Positions 26,885-37,499 of a stretch of 64,000 nucleotides of DNA are shown here, piece by piece (position 1 is the stretch's first letter; every line of letters starts with the position of its first letter). The DNA lies in NCBI RefSeq assembly GCF_020740795.1, contig NC_067312.1:65492905-65556904 (forward strand), read 5' to 3'. The translations under genes and the position numbers were made by a program. Under the pieces are notes generated by a model. It worked only from the letters and a program-made list of their open reading frames with translations. It was not told the origin of the DNA and did not search any database. The DNA is from Apus apus. Its lineage: Eukaryota > Chordata > Aves > Apodiformes > Apodidae.

Positions 26885-29800
26885 CTCAAATGTATGATCT
26901 AACATTCACAATATCATAGTATTTCCATTAATGCTGTGTTAATTGCTACAGAAGATGACTGAATATATTTTAGCAGGTGAAAAATCTTATCACTAACTTA
27001 GGTGTTAGCGACCACAACCTCTAGAATCTTGGAAAATACAGAATACTTCCATGAAGATAAGTTCAGACACAGAGACACCTAGGTGAAATAAGCAAAAAAC
27101 TCACAGATAATCCTTTAAAGAAATTTTCAGGAGAATGGTACAACAAATAAGATTACCCAATGCTGGAAAATACCTGCAGGGTGTTAGATTAATGAGCCCT
27201 GATTGTCTTCTCTTCTGTCAATCTAAAACTGTATAACTTCATATTTTTCATGTCCTGAAGTACTAAGTTTTGTGATATAACAATAGTGCCTGAGTTAAAT
27301 GTTCAATAAAAACCCCCTGAAATCTAATTGAATCTCAAATTTTGCTGTTGATTTTGCCTTTACAGTCTCCTCATTTTCAGTGACCAACCTCCCCAAGAAA
27401 TGACAGAAGACTTTGCACCTGGAAGTTCCTGCTAGGTCAAAAAGAGTTATTTTGCTGACTGAAATGAGAACTAGATGTCACTGACATACCATGTTCTGTC
27501 CTCTAGCACAAAGGTTGCAAATTTGAGGGCATGTTTGAGGACAGGGAGGAACAGGTACATGATGACTGTGGCCTCCAGACAGAGCAAGGGGTTCTATCCT
27601 TCTGTCAAATATTACACTCCAAATATCTGTAATGTAGGATAAGAAAATGACAATTGCATCAGGACTGAGGCAGAGAGTCATTACCAGACAGTTACGTACT
27701 CATTATTTTACACTAGAACTCTTTAGATGGACCATTTTCACGACAATGGTGGAGGAATTAGGAAAACAAGGTATTGCAGTGTGTCACTGTTGGGGACTGA
27801 AATGTTGTGTCACCTGTCTTTGACAGGTGTTAGGTGTTGGAGAAGCTGGGTACAACACACTGAACTCTTTCTCACCCATTACATTGATTTTGCTATGGGC
27901 TTTATTTACTGGCACAAGTCCTCAAAAAGCCATGTAACAAATAGTCTTCTGTACGATGCCACATTTTGCTTACTCATATGTTCTTGTTTTCATGTCAGCT
28001 TGTCTGTAACATCTAGGTCTTTTTATTGCTCTTATCGGACACACCCTGCCTGGCAGCCCTATGAGGCAACAGATGCCCCTCCCCTTACCTAGCAACATTT
28101 CACTTGCTCAGGGAAGGAAAGGGCAGTGTTTGCTTGACAGGCAGATGCAAGGGGTGTGGTGGAGGCCCTGTGACACCTCTGTGGGACTTCAGTGGCGCCC
28201 TGAAGTGCATCCAGAGCTCGTAGTACTTGACATCAGGGGGATGCAGCACTTCCAGGGATCACGTCTCCAAGACATGGATCCCTGCACGTAGGTGTGACAA
28301 GAACATTCGGTTGTAACTAAAACGGTTATTTCGGGATAGGGCTGGATGATTAATCAACTTTTGTCATGCTGACTGAGGGGGAGGAACTGCTGACTGAACA
28401 TGAAATAGAAATTAACTACAGTTTGACTGAAACAGAACTGCTTTCTGCAATTCAAACCAAGAACTACTCCTGGATTTATTTGAGTTCCCCCTCAATATAT
28501 TTTGTATATTCCCCACTAACACCTCTTTCTTATTTCTAGATTATTTGACATGATTCTTATTTATTTATTTTCCTTCTTATATTAGGTTTCATTTTTTAAA
28601 AATGCATTTTTAAAACTAAAATTATTCTGTTTGGAAAAAGAGGAACCAATATGGATTTTTTCCAAGTGGAGCACATGCTGAAAAGCAAATTGTCATGAAG
28701 TTTAAAAAAATCTTCCTTTGCTTTTTTTAAAGACAAATTTTGATAACTTCACTCATGATTTGTAAATAGTTATTCTCCTTGTGCTACTTCTTTTTCCAGT
28801 GAAGTGAAAATTTATTTGTTTTGCCCAGCTCTGTTCTAGCCCCTTGGTTGTCACATGCAAAACCTGGAAGTCACTTTAAGAGTCATCTGTGGTTCCCTGC
28901 TCTTTGGATGTGGTGCAGAGCAAGAAAAGAGAAATCATTCTACCCAAACAGCTATGTGCTATTACTAATTTTCTTCAAAGCAAACCACTCATACTTGAAT
29001 GCTCTGCTCCCAGCTGGGCTGTTAGTGTCACTGCTGCACAGGACTTCAGGAGGTGCTCAGGCACTCTGCTGATCTTCAGGGAAACCCCTAGATTTCCTTT
29101 CCTGTTACTCATGGGGATTTCCCAGCCTGCTGCAGAAAAACAAGGATCAAAGTGTTTCACATGCTGTCAGATGTGTCCAAGTGCCTAAAATGTTATGCAA
29201 GTGAGTAGCCATAAATAGAATAATTGAAACAATAGAAGTGGGAGAAACACAAGCATATTTTACAAACTGCTTTATTAAAACAGCACTTATAAGGCAGCTT
29301 AAGGCTCTAGTTTTTATCATACAACAGGGAGTATAGGGACAAAGAAGTGAATCTGTCGCTCTATGACTGTGCTTTTTCTAGCAGGAGAGCTGGGTGGGGG
29401 GAGAGAATAAAGTTAGGGAGATGTCTTAAAACATAATGTGTTAGAGATAGGCTTGAGTGTGCTGTGAGCACCAAGTCAGTCAAAGCAGTGGCTTGTTTAT
29501 GGGCAAACACATTCCCCACCTAAAATGTGGTAGAAAAGAATGGCATACCCAGAGAAGAGATTTTCACACTAGCAGGTAATTGCTAGTTTGTTTTCCAACA
29601 GCAACAATGTTGGAAATGCTGACTTTCAGCCACTGCCAATAGACACTGTATCTGTCTTATGATACTAGGGCTGGAAGAAGAAATAAGCATAAATTTTGCC
29701 AGAATATATCTTGCATACCCAGTCATGACATCTCTGGATTTCAAATTATTTGCCTATTCAGATTTGTATTTGAGACAGGTATTTGTTATGGTGAGAGTAA

Positions 29801-30960
29801 ATTCATTTAAAAATATTTAAATAAACACATGTCTCAGTGTTTTTACAATCCAGTAGCAGGGTGAACCCTTTCAGGCAAGGTGTAGATGATGCATATATTT
29901 CTTGATGCCCTTATACAAGAGGCATACAAGACATACAAGAATACAAGTGAAGTAATGATGAAAGGAAAAGTGCACTTCACTCCAAAGTTTGAGGTGAGCA
30001 GGATTGACTGCAACTCCAGAAGTAAGCATGTATGTAACAGCATGCTGGTTTTACTCCCTGTAAACTTAAAATTTGGCCTTTTAGTCAATTAGTCCCATAA
30101 TATGTTAGTAGCAATTTGGAATCCTGCATGCATACATAATTGATCATAATAATTATCTTTCAGGTTTTTTGGCAGTATAAAGCAGGTTGCAGTCCATCTG
30201 TGAACAGTGCAAAAACTCACTTGTTTACCCTTGTATAATATGAATGTGTCTGCTTAAAACATGAGGAATTTGAAAACAAAATAAAGACAGCAACTTGGAC
30301 TCTAGATGAAAATCTGTCCTCATAATGGCTGGTGCTCACTGCAGTCTGCTTGAAACTTGTCAAGTTACACGTTAGAAAGGAAATGGTTGCTTATACTTCT
30401 AGGAATAAAAATAGTAAAGATCACTAGTATTTGGCACTTTTTGAAATTTCACCTCTTGTGCTTTGACAGTCCTGAGTACTGTATCTTTAAATAAGAAGCC
30501 TTTTTTTTTCAGACAAGCTCTGTGTTTTGAAACATAAGAATTAGAACCCTGCACAGCAAAAACCTGGCATTTATATGTATATATATATATATAATTTTTT
30601 TTTTTCTTTCCCCCAGACATTCCCTGATGTTTTGAAACATAAAAATTAAAGCTTTGGCCAGCATAAGCCTGTCGTTTTTTTTCAGACAAGCGGCAGTCCC
30701 ACCTCCTCAGCATCCCCACACTTCACACTTGAGTGACTGCCTTTACATCCTGCTGTTTTCCCCTCCCCTGCCCCATTTGGTTGACGATTAGATACAGGCC
30801 AAAAGTTAACGATGTGAGAAAAGCAACTCAATTCCGCTCGATTTATCAAACTGTTACGACAAGATAAAGACAACTTGTTCAAACCTTAGAGAGGAAAAAA
30901 TCACGACGAGGTAAAAGCAACACAAATACAGAACACCTGGCGGGATCACGCTGGCCAAAG
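26885..30960. other. Intergenic DNA, no gene recognised
   Basis: About 4 kb without a supportable gene. A small TA and T-rich run lies at about 30576-30605. Open frames are short and give no domain. Confidence 0.4.
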
Positions 30961-31213
30961 TTTTAATTCCTACAGTTCAAAAGGCTCGTCTGAAAAAACC
31001 GGCAGGCTTCTGCTGTGCAAAGATTTAATTTTTCTGTTTCAAAATAGCGGGGCTTGTCAGGAAAAAGGGCAGGTTGTCTCGCCGAGTAGTGCTCAGCTGT
31101 CCGGCTTCCCCCCCAGGTCGCTGGCGGTGCTGATCCCCCGACGTCCTCTCCATATCGCGACAGACCACCCGCCAGCAGGCACCGGGGCTGCCGCAAGGGG
31201 GGGCGGGCGAGCT

Positions 31214-31375
31214 CCGCCTGCCGGACGGAGGGGGGGAGCGGCAGGGGAACCAGCGCCGCCTGCCGGACGGAGGGGGGAAGCGGCAGGGGAACCAGCGCCG
31301 CCTGCCGGACGGAGGGGGGAAGCGGCAGGGGAACCAGCGCCGCCTGCCGGACGGAGGGGGGAGCGGCAGCACCGA
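31214..31375. repeat. GC-rich 42-bp minisatellite, about four copies
   Basis: Units begin at 31214, 31256, 31298 and 31340, exactly 42 bp apart, each starting CCGCCTGCCGGACGGAG and ending with GGGAACCAGCG, except that the last copy ends early. Because 42 is a multiple of three, a reverse frame stays open and encodes a PSGRRRWFPCR repeat. I see no other sign that it is coding. The array sits in a CpG-rich patch next to a CR1 end. Confidence 0.93.
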
Positions 31376-31404
31376 ACGATCTGCCGGGAAGATGGTGACT
31401 GCAG

Positions 31405-31565
31405 TACGGAATCGTGGGGTGGTTTGGGTTGGGTGGGAAGGGATCTTAAAGATCACAGAGATCAACCCCTCTCTGCATGGGCAAGGACATCTCACTAGAT
31501 CAGGCTGCTTAGGACTCCATTCAACCTGGCCTTGAACATTTCCAGGAATGGGGTTTCCGCAACTT
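31405..31565 (-). mobile_element. CR1 LINE 3' fragment, short
   Basis: Minus-strand CR1 end. It runs from GGAATCGTGGGGTGGTTTGG and GGGATCTTAAAGATC through CAACCTGGCCTTGAACA to the CCGCAACTTCCCCGGGCAAC segment. These are CR1 3' UTR and terminal coding landmarks in the same order as in the copy at 48.9 kb. Confidence 0.85.
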
Positions 31566-31984
31566 CCCCGGGCAACCTGTGTTGTCCCAGACTCACCTGC
31601 AGTGTCCTTTGGTTTCTTGTGGTGTCTGCCACTCAACCCCAGTGCCCCCCAGTACTGCCTACAGTGCCCTTTGGACTTCCCCAGCACCCCTGCCACTGAG
31701 GCAGTGAAACAGAGCATTAACCAAAATCTGGCTTCAAATAGTTAACTGCTTGTAGGGTGTACATCTCTCATCTGGGCCTACTGCTAGTGAGTTGGAAAAG
31801 CCTTTTGTGGGAGCTAATCTGTCTTTTTAGGGAAGAAATACAAGGGTCCTTGAAGAAGAAACAAGCCATTAAACTGCGACTAGGGATGCCCACTGTAAGC
31901 AGTTCTACTGAGGAGTCAGCAGAGATAAACGGGAGAGGAGACGGAACTCGGCCAAAGGTTCCTGTGAGGAAGACTCAAGGATGA

Positions 31985-32260
31985 AGTAAACGACCCCCAG
32001 GAGACCCTCATGGACTGAACACGCATGCGATAATGGGCGGACATTTATGTAAATGATTTCTCGGGAGACTAATGAATATGTAACCCGTTTCTTAGAAATA
32101 TTACACAGAATTGAGTATCAGCTGTGTACCTGTCTCTCACCTTACCCCGTAACGGGAGCTACCCCCTGTGCGTCCAGCGCCGTGACTAAAGAACACCGAG
32201 TGAACAGTACTTGGACTGTTGGGTGGACTTCCTTTGTTTCACTAGTTCAGCATCCTTAGG
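31985..32260 (+). mobile_element. Possible solo LTR fragment
   Basis: The stretch has retroviral LTR composition: a run beginning GTAAACGACCCCCAGGAGAC, a segment ATGAATATGTAACCCG, and a closing part with GACTAAAGAACACCGAGTG. I could not find a paired LTR, primer-binding site or internal region, so this is a weak call from general resemblance only. Confidence 0.25.
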
Positions 32261-33213
32261 GCCGAGATGAGGATCGTGCCTCTATGTCTGGGACCCGTAC
32301 TGCAGCAGGATATTTAACTCCTCTGGGGCTCCTTCAGGGAAGGGGATTCCTGAGAACCAGCTTCAGCCCAGGAGGGCTAGTCTCTGCTGACTCCTGCAGT
32401 AGTTAACAGAGCTCGGTCAGGGCCTCCTGAGGGCAATTCAGAGCAAGAGAATGATGCTCCGAATTACCCGTTGGAGGGCTGTGACTCTCTGCTGCCTAGA
32501 GAGGAAGCCTTGGGAGACCTACTCTAGTGTGCACAAGTTGGCCTCTGTGAGTCTGCAGCCACGTGCCCGCGGAACTCAAATTGTTTGATAGCTTGAGCCA
32601 GCAGGAAGGGGCTTTCATTCTGCCCCTTTTTGCGCAGAAATGAAGGTCTAGACGGCTGAAGCTTGCTAGCACAGCACCCTTCAATTTCTTGAGTCTTCAC
32701 AGGGGTAGGGCAACATCTCAACAAAACAATGCCAGATGGAAGGAGAAGACAAGTACAGCTTGCCCACCCGACCCCATGGGGACCACTTGTCAATTTGCCC
32801 TCTTACTTTATTCAGAGACCTAGATGCTGTTCTTTTCAGGATGTCCCTGTTAGGGACAGGGATGTTCTCAGGATGGAGGCCTGTCCCTGTCAACGGGCAG
32901 ATGAAACAACTGTTGCAAAACCACTTTTCAGACAGAACTCATCCCGGGGTTTAGTATCCCCTACAGGTAGACAGCAACAAAGCAATGCAGAGATATTGTG
33001 CAGCCCTGCAACTAGAAGCAGTGTCCTTGTGCCTGACCCCACAAGCCCCGTGGCACTGCAGAGAGGAAAACCTCCCATTTGAAAACAAAACTCTGCGGAG
33101 ACTGGCCTGAAACTTGGCAAGCACAAAGGGATGTGGCACTGCGGGCAAGCGTCAGCGGGAGCGGATGGGGCTGCAGCAAAATGCCCCGTTCGGCTGCGCC
33201 CTGCCGGCAGGGG

Positions 33214-34260
33214 TGTCGTGGTTTGGGCCTGGCACGACAACAAAGAACCCGCTGCGTGGCTGCTCACTCAGCTCCCCCCATCACACACACACTCTGGCAT
33301 GAGGAGGACAAAGGCCGACTAGAAAAGCTCATGGGTCGAGACAAAGGACAAGGAGGGTTCTTCACCGATTAAGGTCATGGGCAAAGCAAACTAAACTTGG
33401 GGAAAAATAGTAATTTAATTTCACACTAATCCAATGCCCACAGGACAGAGACAACACCAAGAGCAGGGCTTACACACCTTATCCCCACCCCTCCCTTCTT
33501 CCCAGGCACAAGTCACTTGGTTGCCCATTTCTCTCCCTCCTTCCCCACAGCAGCTCAGAGGGACAGGGGATGGGGACTAGAGTCAGTTCACAGGCTGGTG
33601 GTTCTTGCTGCTCCTTCCTCCTCACGAAGAAGGGATTCCTTACAGTCTTCCCCTGCTTCCCCACGGGGTCCCTCCCACAGGAGAGAGTCCTCCACAAACC
33701 TCCGCTTCGTGAGTCCTTCCCACCAGACCTGGAGCTGCTCCAGCCTGGGCTTCCTACAGAGTCATGGGCTGCTTAGGGGACAGTCACCTCCCCTGGCACC
33801 AGGGTTTTCCACAGCTGCATAATCCAAGTCCACTGGTAGCCAATCTGAGTTCACCGGCAGCAAAATCCAAGTCCACAGGCCAAGTTCACCCCTCCTGGTG
33901 CCTTCAGGGAACATTCCACCACGTTCCTCTATGAATGCAGGGGGACAGCTGCCATCTCGCCATGGGTTGCAGGGAAAACTTCTGCTTGGGCACCTTCTTC
34001 CCCTTCTTCCTCAGCAGCCAGCCGGGATCTTCACCCCAGCACTGCCGTTCACATCCCTAGCACAGCTCTTCTTTTTCCTAACTGCTCACTTGGCTCAGGT
34101 CTTACCTCAGTTCTTTCCTGTGTCAATCACAGAGGCGCATCTCTTGCCTCTAAAACGGCTCCTTGGCTGGTTTTGGAGCAGGTGGAGCTTCTCAGCTTCT
34201 TACAGGAGCCACCCCAGGGTCCTTCCCCCACTACCAAAAATCCCGCCAAACCAAACCAGC
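33214..34260. mobile_element. Avian endogenous-retrovirus LTR
   Basis: The block starts with TGTCGTGGTTTGGGCC, the typical TG-terminus of a common avian LTR family. It is followed by landmarks I know from that family: CTCATGGGTCGAGACAAAGG, a GTCATGGGCAAAGC segment, CCACCCCTCCCTTCTTCCCA, GGTCCCTCCCACAGGAGA, ATCACAGAGGCGC and AGCTTCTCAGCTTCTTACAG. No adjacent gag, pol or env remains, so it is probably a solo LTR. Orientation is uncertain (termini are symmetric TG..CA), though the other ERV here, whose plus-strand terminus looks similar, is a minus-strand element. It ends about 350 bp upstream of the TOPORS-like promoter. The right end is approximate. Confidence 0.65.
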
Positions 34261-34604
34261 ACAGGGGGGCACGGCCCGCAGGGTTGGCAGTCTCTCTCCC
34301 AGGGCTGGCAACTGAGCACCCAGGTCCTCCCTGCAAATCCTGGCCTTGCACAGGGCAAGGCAGCCAGCTGGGGGAGGCACCATCCAGCCACTGCCACTCC
34401 CCGCTGTCTGCTCCCACCACACTCGCCCTCGCAGGAGAACTCTGCAAGGCACTGGGAGTGGGGACTTCATACACAGGGTCACGGACATGCGTGCGGGGGA
34501 CCAAGCTAGAGCAGCAGGGACATGCAGAAGCTGAAAACATGAAACAGTATTTTCTTCTCTCTCCTGATGCCTGTGCGCCTGCAGGGGCGGCTGCAGGAGA
34601 GGTG

Positions 34605-34685
34605 GCAGCTGACGTCACAAAGGGGTGATTGTGACGTCAGCGTGTGACGGACTGTGACCTCACGGCCCTCACTGCTTATATTTGG
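34605..34685 (+). promoter_or_regulatory. CRE-rich TATA-type promoter of the TOPORS-like gene
   Basis: Two perfect palindromic cAMP-response elements TGACGTCA lie at 34610-34617 and 34632-34639. A CRE half-site TGACG follows at 34645-34649 and a near-CRE TGACCTCA at 34655-34662. A TATA-like TATATTT is at 34677-34683, so transcription should start near 34705-34715. Full CREs close to a TATA-like box are typical of promoters driven by CREB/CREM, which in vertebrates are common in post-meiotic male germ cells. The motifs are directly visible. The tissue is inference. Confidence 0.7.
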
Positions 34686-34704
34686 GTGCCAGCACAGCCT
34701 GGCT

Positions 34705-35083
34705 CAGTCTGCCTCGTGCCTGGACTCCGACCGAGCGTGCCTGCGAGGTCTGGAAGCTCGTGCGAGGCTTCACCTGGTGCTGGGCGGTGCTTTGGGAGCT
34801 GCCGGCGTCAGCAGCTCTGGGTGCCCATCCCGGAGCCAAACCCTGTGTTTCCCCGACCCTGCCTGGTTCAGGAAGCCGGGCGCTGCAAGGACTCCCTTGC
34901 AGCAGCAGAAGTGAGGCGAGAGGCAAACCTCTCCCCTGGAGCGGCCGTGGGGCCCGGAGAGCTGGGAGAGTGTCCTTCCCGAGGGGCCTGGCCTTTCCTT
35001 CCTGCTCTCCCTCCCCTGGCAGAGCGAGGGGCTGAGGCCTTTCCCGTTTGCAGGGCACAAAACCTGCCAGTGCCGTGCCAGTG
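34705..35083 (+). other. Likely 5' UTR of the TOPORS-like gene, possibly with a small intron
   Basis: Between the TATA-like box and the chosen ATG lie about 380 bp. A candidate donor (AA/GTGAGG, about 34910) and a strong acceptor (TTTCCCGTTTGCAG ending at 35053) would remove a short intron. Without transcripts the intron is only a possibility. Confidence 0.35.
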
Positions 35084-35887
35084 ATGGGGAGCGGCTTCTC
35101 TTCCTCCGTGTTCCCAAGGTCCCTGCAGGGCGCAGAGAGCAAATGGAGCTGCCCCATCTGCTGCAAGCCTCAAAATGACACTGCCTACTTGATCCCGTGC
35201 CTCCACCAGTTTTGCTTCAGCTGTGCCGTGCGCTCTGTACAGCAGAACCACAACTGCCCCCTGTGCATGTTGGAGACAACGTTCGTCTTGTTCTCCAACC
35301 GGCCAGACAACGATTTAACTGTGCTTGGAATCCCAGGCCTTGCAGAGCCCTCAGGTGAAGAACAGAAGGGTGAGAAGGAGGAGGATGCAGAGCAGGGGCC
35401 CAGGGCTCAGGCAGGTGGCTTCCCCCCTGAGGTGTGGGCAGACTTCTTCCAGAGCCACCCAGATAACATCAGGCCCTTGCAGCTGTGGCTGAGGCAGCAG
35501 CTCGAGAGGCTCTTTGAGGGCCAGTGCTGGAAAGTGACTGCGTGGGAGGGCATCATTGTGGGCCTCCTGTGCCTCCGTGGACTGGACGTGGCAGTGTTGG
35601 CAGAGAAGCTGCAGACTGGGCTGCAAGAACACACGCAGCCATTCCTTCTGCAGCTCAGCACAGCTGCCGAGTGCCTGTGCGGCACAGCCATCCGCCGGCA
35701 CCTGGACACGCAGGACACCTGTGAGGCCAGGGAGGAGGTTGACAGCCCTGCAGCAGGCACCACCAGCCCAGGCACCACACGGCAGGTGAAGCCCAACTCC
35801 AGCCTGGCCTCCTGCAGCAGCCCTGCAAGGTTTGATGTCAAGGAGGAAGCTGGCAGGTTGGATGCTGCCCTCCACAGGGGTCCCTAA
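35084..35887 (+). CDS. TOPORS-like RING-finger E3 ligase, shortened
   Basis: A predicted 267-residue nuclear RING protein. The ATG at 35084 is the first ATG in frame. The RING is at residues 23-61 with C3HC4 spacing: CPIC, then C39-x-H41, C44-x2-C47 and CPLC at 58-61. The context CLHQFCFSC is very close to the TOPORS RING. A second conserved block at about residues 111-210 (WADFFQSHPDN, LWLRQQLERLFEG, then HTQPFLLQLSTAAE) matches the helical region after the RING in TOPORS. TOPORS is a dual ubiquitin and SUMO ligase of about 1000 residues, so this copy is far shorter and lacks the Arg/Ser-rich tail. It ends in a FDVKEE segment with a SUMO consensus VKEE and then a TAA. The frame continues downstream as repeats interrupted by stops, so the present stop may be secondary. 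It lies upstream of RIG-I exons on the same strand, as TOPORS does in mammals. It may be a paralogue rather than TOPORS itself. Confidence 0.75.
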   Translation: MGSGFSSSVFPRSLQGAESKWSCPICCKPQNDTAYLIPCLHQFCFSCAVRSVQQNHNCPLCMLETTFVLFSNRPDNDLTVLGIPGLAEPSGEEQKGEKEEDAEQGPRAQAGGFPPEVWADFFQSHPDNIRPLQLWLRQQLERLFEGQCWKVTAWEGIIVGLLCLRGLDVAVLAEKLQTGLQEHTQPFLLQLSTAAECLCGTAIRRHLDTQDTCEAREEVDSPAAGTTSPGTTRQVKPNSSLASCSSPARFDVKEEAGRLDAALHRGP

Positions 35888-37483
35888 GAGGATCCAGGGA
35901 AGGCAGTGTCAGCAGGTCCTTGCACACCCACCCACGGCAGGGACTACCTGGAAGAAGGGCTCCAGCATCCCCCGGAGAGGTTGGCTACCAGCCCCCCAGA
36001 CCGCACCCTGCCTTGCAAGAGGCCGTGCCTTGAAGCCAGCCCTAGCTCTGGCACCTCCCTGGGGGTAACTGCTGCTGCCCATCCCGCCTCCCCCAGCAGC
36101 TCTGCAGTCTCCCAGGTGGCAGCGGCCACAGGTGCCTCCTCTGCCTGAAGCATGGAGTGCTCGCCTGGGAAGGCCTGGTGCCTGCCAAAGAGAAGAGCTC
36201 CCAGCTTCCCAGACTGTCCCGTGCCATGCAAGCACATGCGCCTTCAAACCAGCCTGAGCTCCATCCCCAGCACCTCCCTGGGGGTAACTGCTGCTGCCCA
36301 CCCGGCCTCCCCCAGCATCTCTGCAGGATCCCAGGTGGAAGCGGCCACAGGTGCCTCCTCTGACCAGAGCATGGAGTGGTTGCCTGGAAAGGCCCAGTGG
36401 CCCCCAAAGAGAAGTGCCCCCAACCTCCCAGACTGTCCTGTGCCCTGCAAGAGGCTGCGTCGTGAAAGCACCCCAGCAGCTCCCTGGCGGTAACTCCTGC
36501 TGCCCACCGGGCCTCGCCCAGCAGCTCTGCAGGATCCCAGCTGGCAGCGGCCACAGGTGCCTCCTCTGCCCAGGGCAGGGAGTGCTCGCCTGGGCGACTC
36601 CAATGCCCCCAGAAAAGGAAGAGGGTCCCCAGGTGACCTCATTCTTCCCCATCCCAGAGGAGGCCATGCTGCCTTTAGCACTGGCAGGGCTGCAGCAACA
36701 CCTTCTTCAAGGAGCCATTCAAGCCTTGACGTGGAGGAGGAACCTGGCACACCGGAGGCCACCCTCCACGGGGGTCCCAACAGTCCCCCATCTGTGCCTG
36801 TCACTGCAGAGCAGGAGCAGCCCTGGGGGGAGGACGATGGCCCTGCAGCCAGCCCCACCCCCCTGTGGTGGGTAAGGCTCTGCTCCATGCTGGCCACTCT
36901 CAGCAGCACTGTAGGCTTCGATGTGGAGGAGGATCCCAGCACACTGGAGGCTGCCCTCCACAAGGATCCTGGCCGTCCCCCATCTCGCCCCCTCACAGAA
37001 TATCAGGAGCAGCCCTGGGAGGAGGACGACGGCCCTGCAGCCAGCACCAACCCCAGCATCCCAGGCTGGGAAACACCCAAGTCCAGCCTGGCCTCCTCCA
37101 CCAGCCGTGCAAGCTTTGATGTCAAGGAGGAACCAGGCACGTTGGACGCCACCTTGCGTGGGGATCCCAGCTGTCTTCTGTCTCTGCCTCTCACAGCAGA
37201 GCAGAAGCAGCCCCAGGAGAAGCCAGGGAAGGTGCTGGCAGCAGGTCCTGGCACAGCCAGCCACAGCAGGGACTACTTGCCCAGGGAACCCTGCTGCCCC
37301 CCAAAAAGCAGGGCTGACAGCCCCCTAGACAGTCCCCAGCCCTGCAAGAAGCCACGGCTTGCAGGCAGCCCGAGCTCCGGCACCTCCCTGGGGGTAACTG
37401 CTGCTGTCCACCTGGCCTCCCCTTCAAGGAGGGTGCAGCAACACCTTCTTCAAGGAAAGGGAAATAAATTTGTCTTCCCCTGA
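35888..37483 (+). pseudogene. Degenerate C-terminal repeat region of the TOPORS-like gene
   Basis: Downstream of the TAA at 35885, the same reading frame continues mostly open to a TGA at 37481. It is broken by a TGA at 36146-36148 and a TAA at 36491-36493, with a local frame change around 36478-36600. Two repeat types are visible. The first, about 210-220 bp, encodes a Pro-rich block with a PCKR basic motif followed by TSLGVTAAAHPASPS (copies near 36049, 36270, 36478 and 37378). The second, about 190 bp, encodes FDVKEEPGTLDATL variants (near 35832, 36725, 36918 and 37108). The first and last copies keep the SUMO consensus VKEE and the middle two have Lys replaced by Glu. A polyadenylation signal AATAAA lies near 37463. 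I read this as the former C-terminal half of a longer protein that has lost its frame. Exons spliced around the stops cannot be excluded. Confidence 0.6.
37461..37470 (+). terminator. Polyadenylation signal
   Basis: GAAATAAATTTG at the end of the TOPORS-like region contains a canonical AATAAA. It sits inside the last few codons of the repeat frame, which suggests transcription through the broken region still ends here. Confidence 0.45.
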
Positions 37484-37499
37484 CACAGTCTCTGGATGC

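Noticed and set aside
35351-36996. Minus-strand open frames of 170-250 codons over the TOPORS-like gene
   Set aside because: They are mirror frames of GC-rich coding repeats and carry no recognisable domain.
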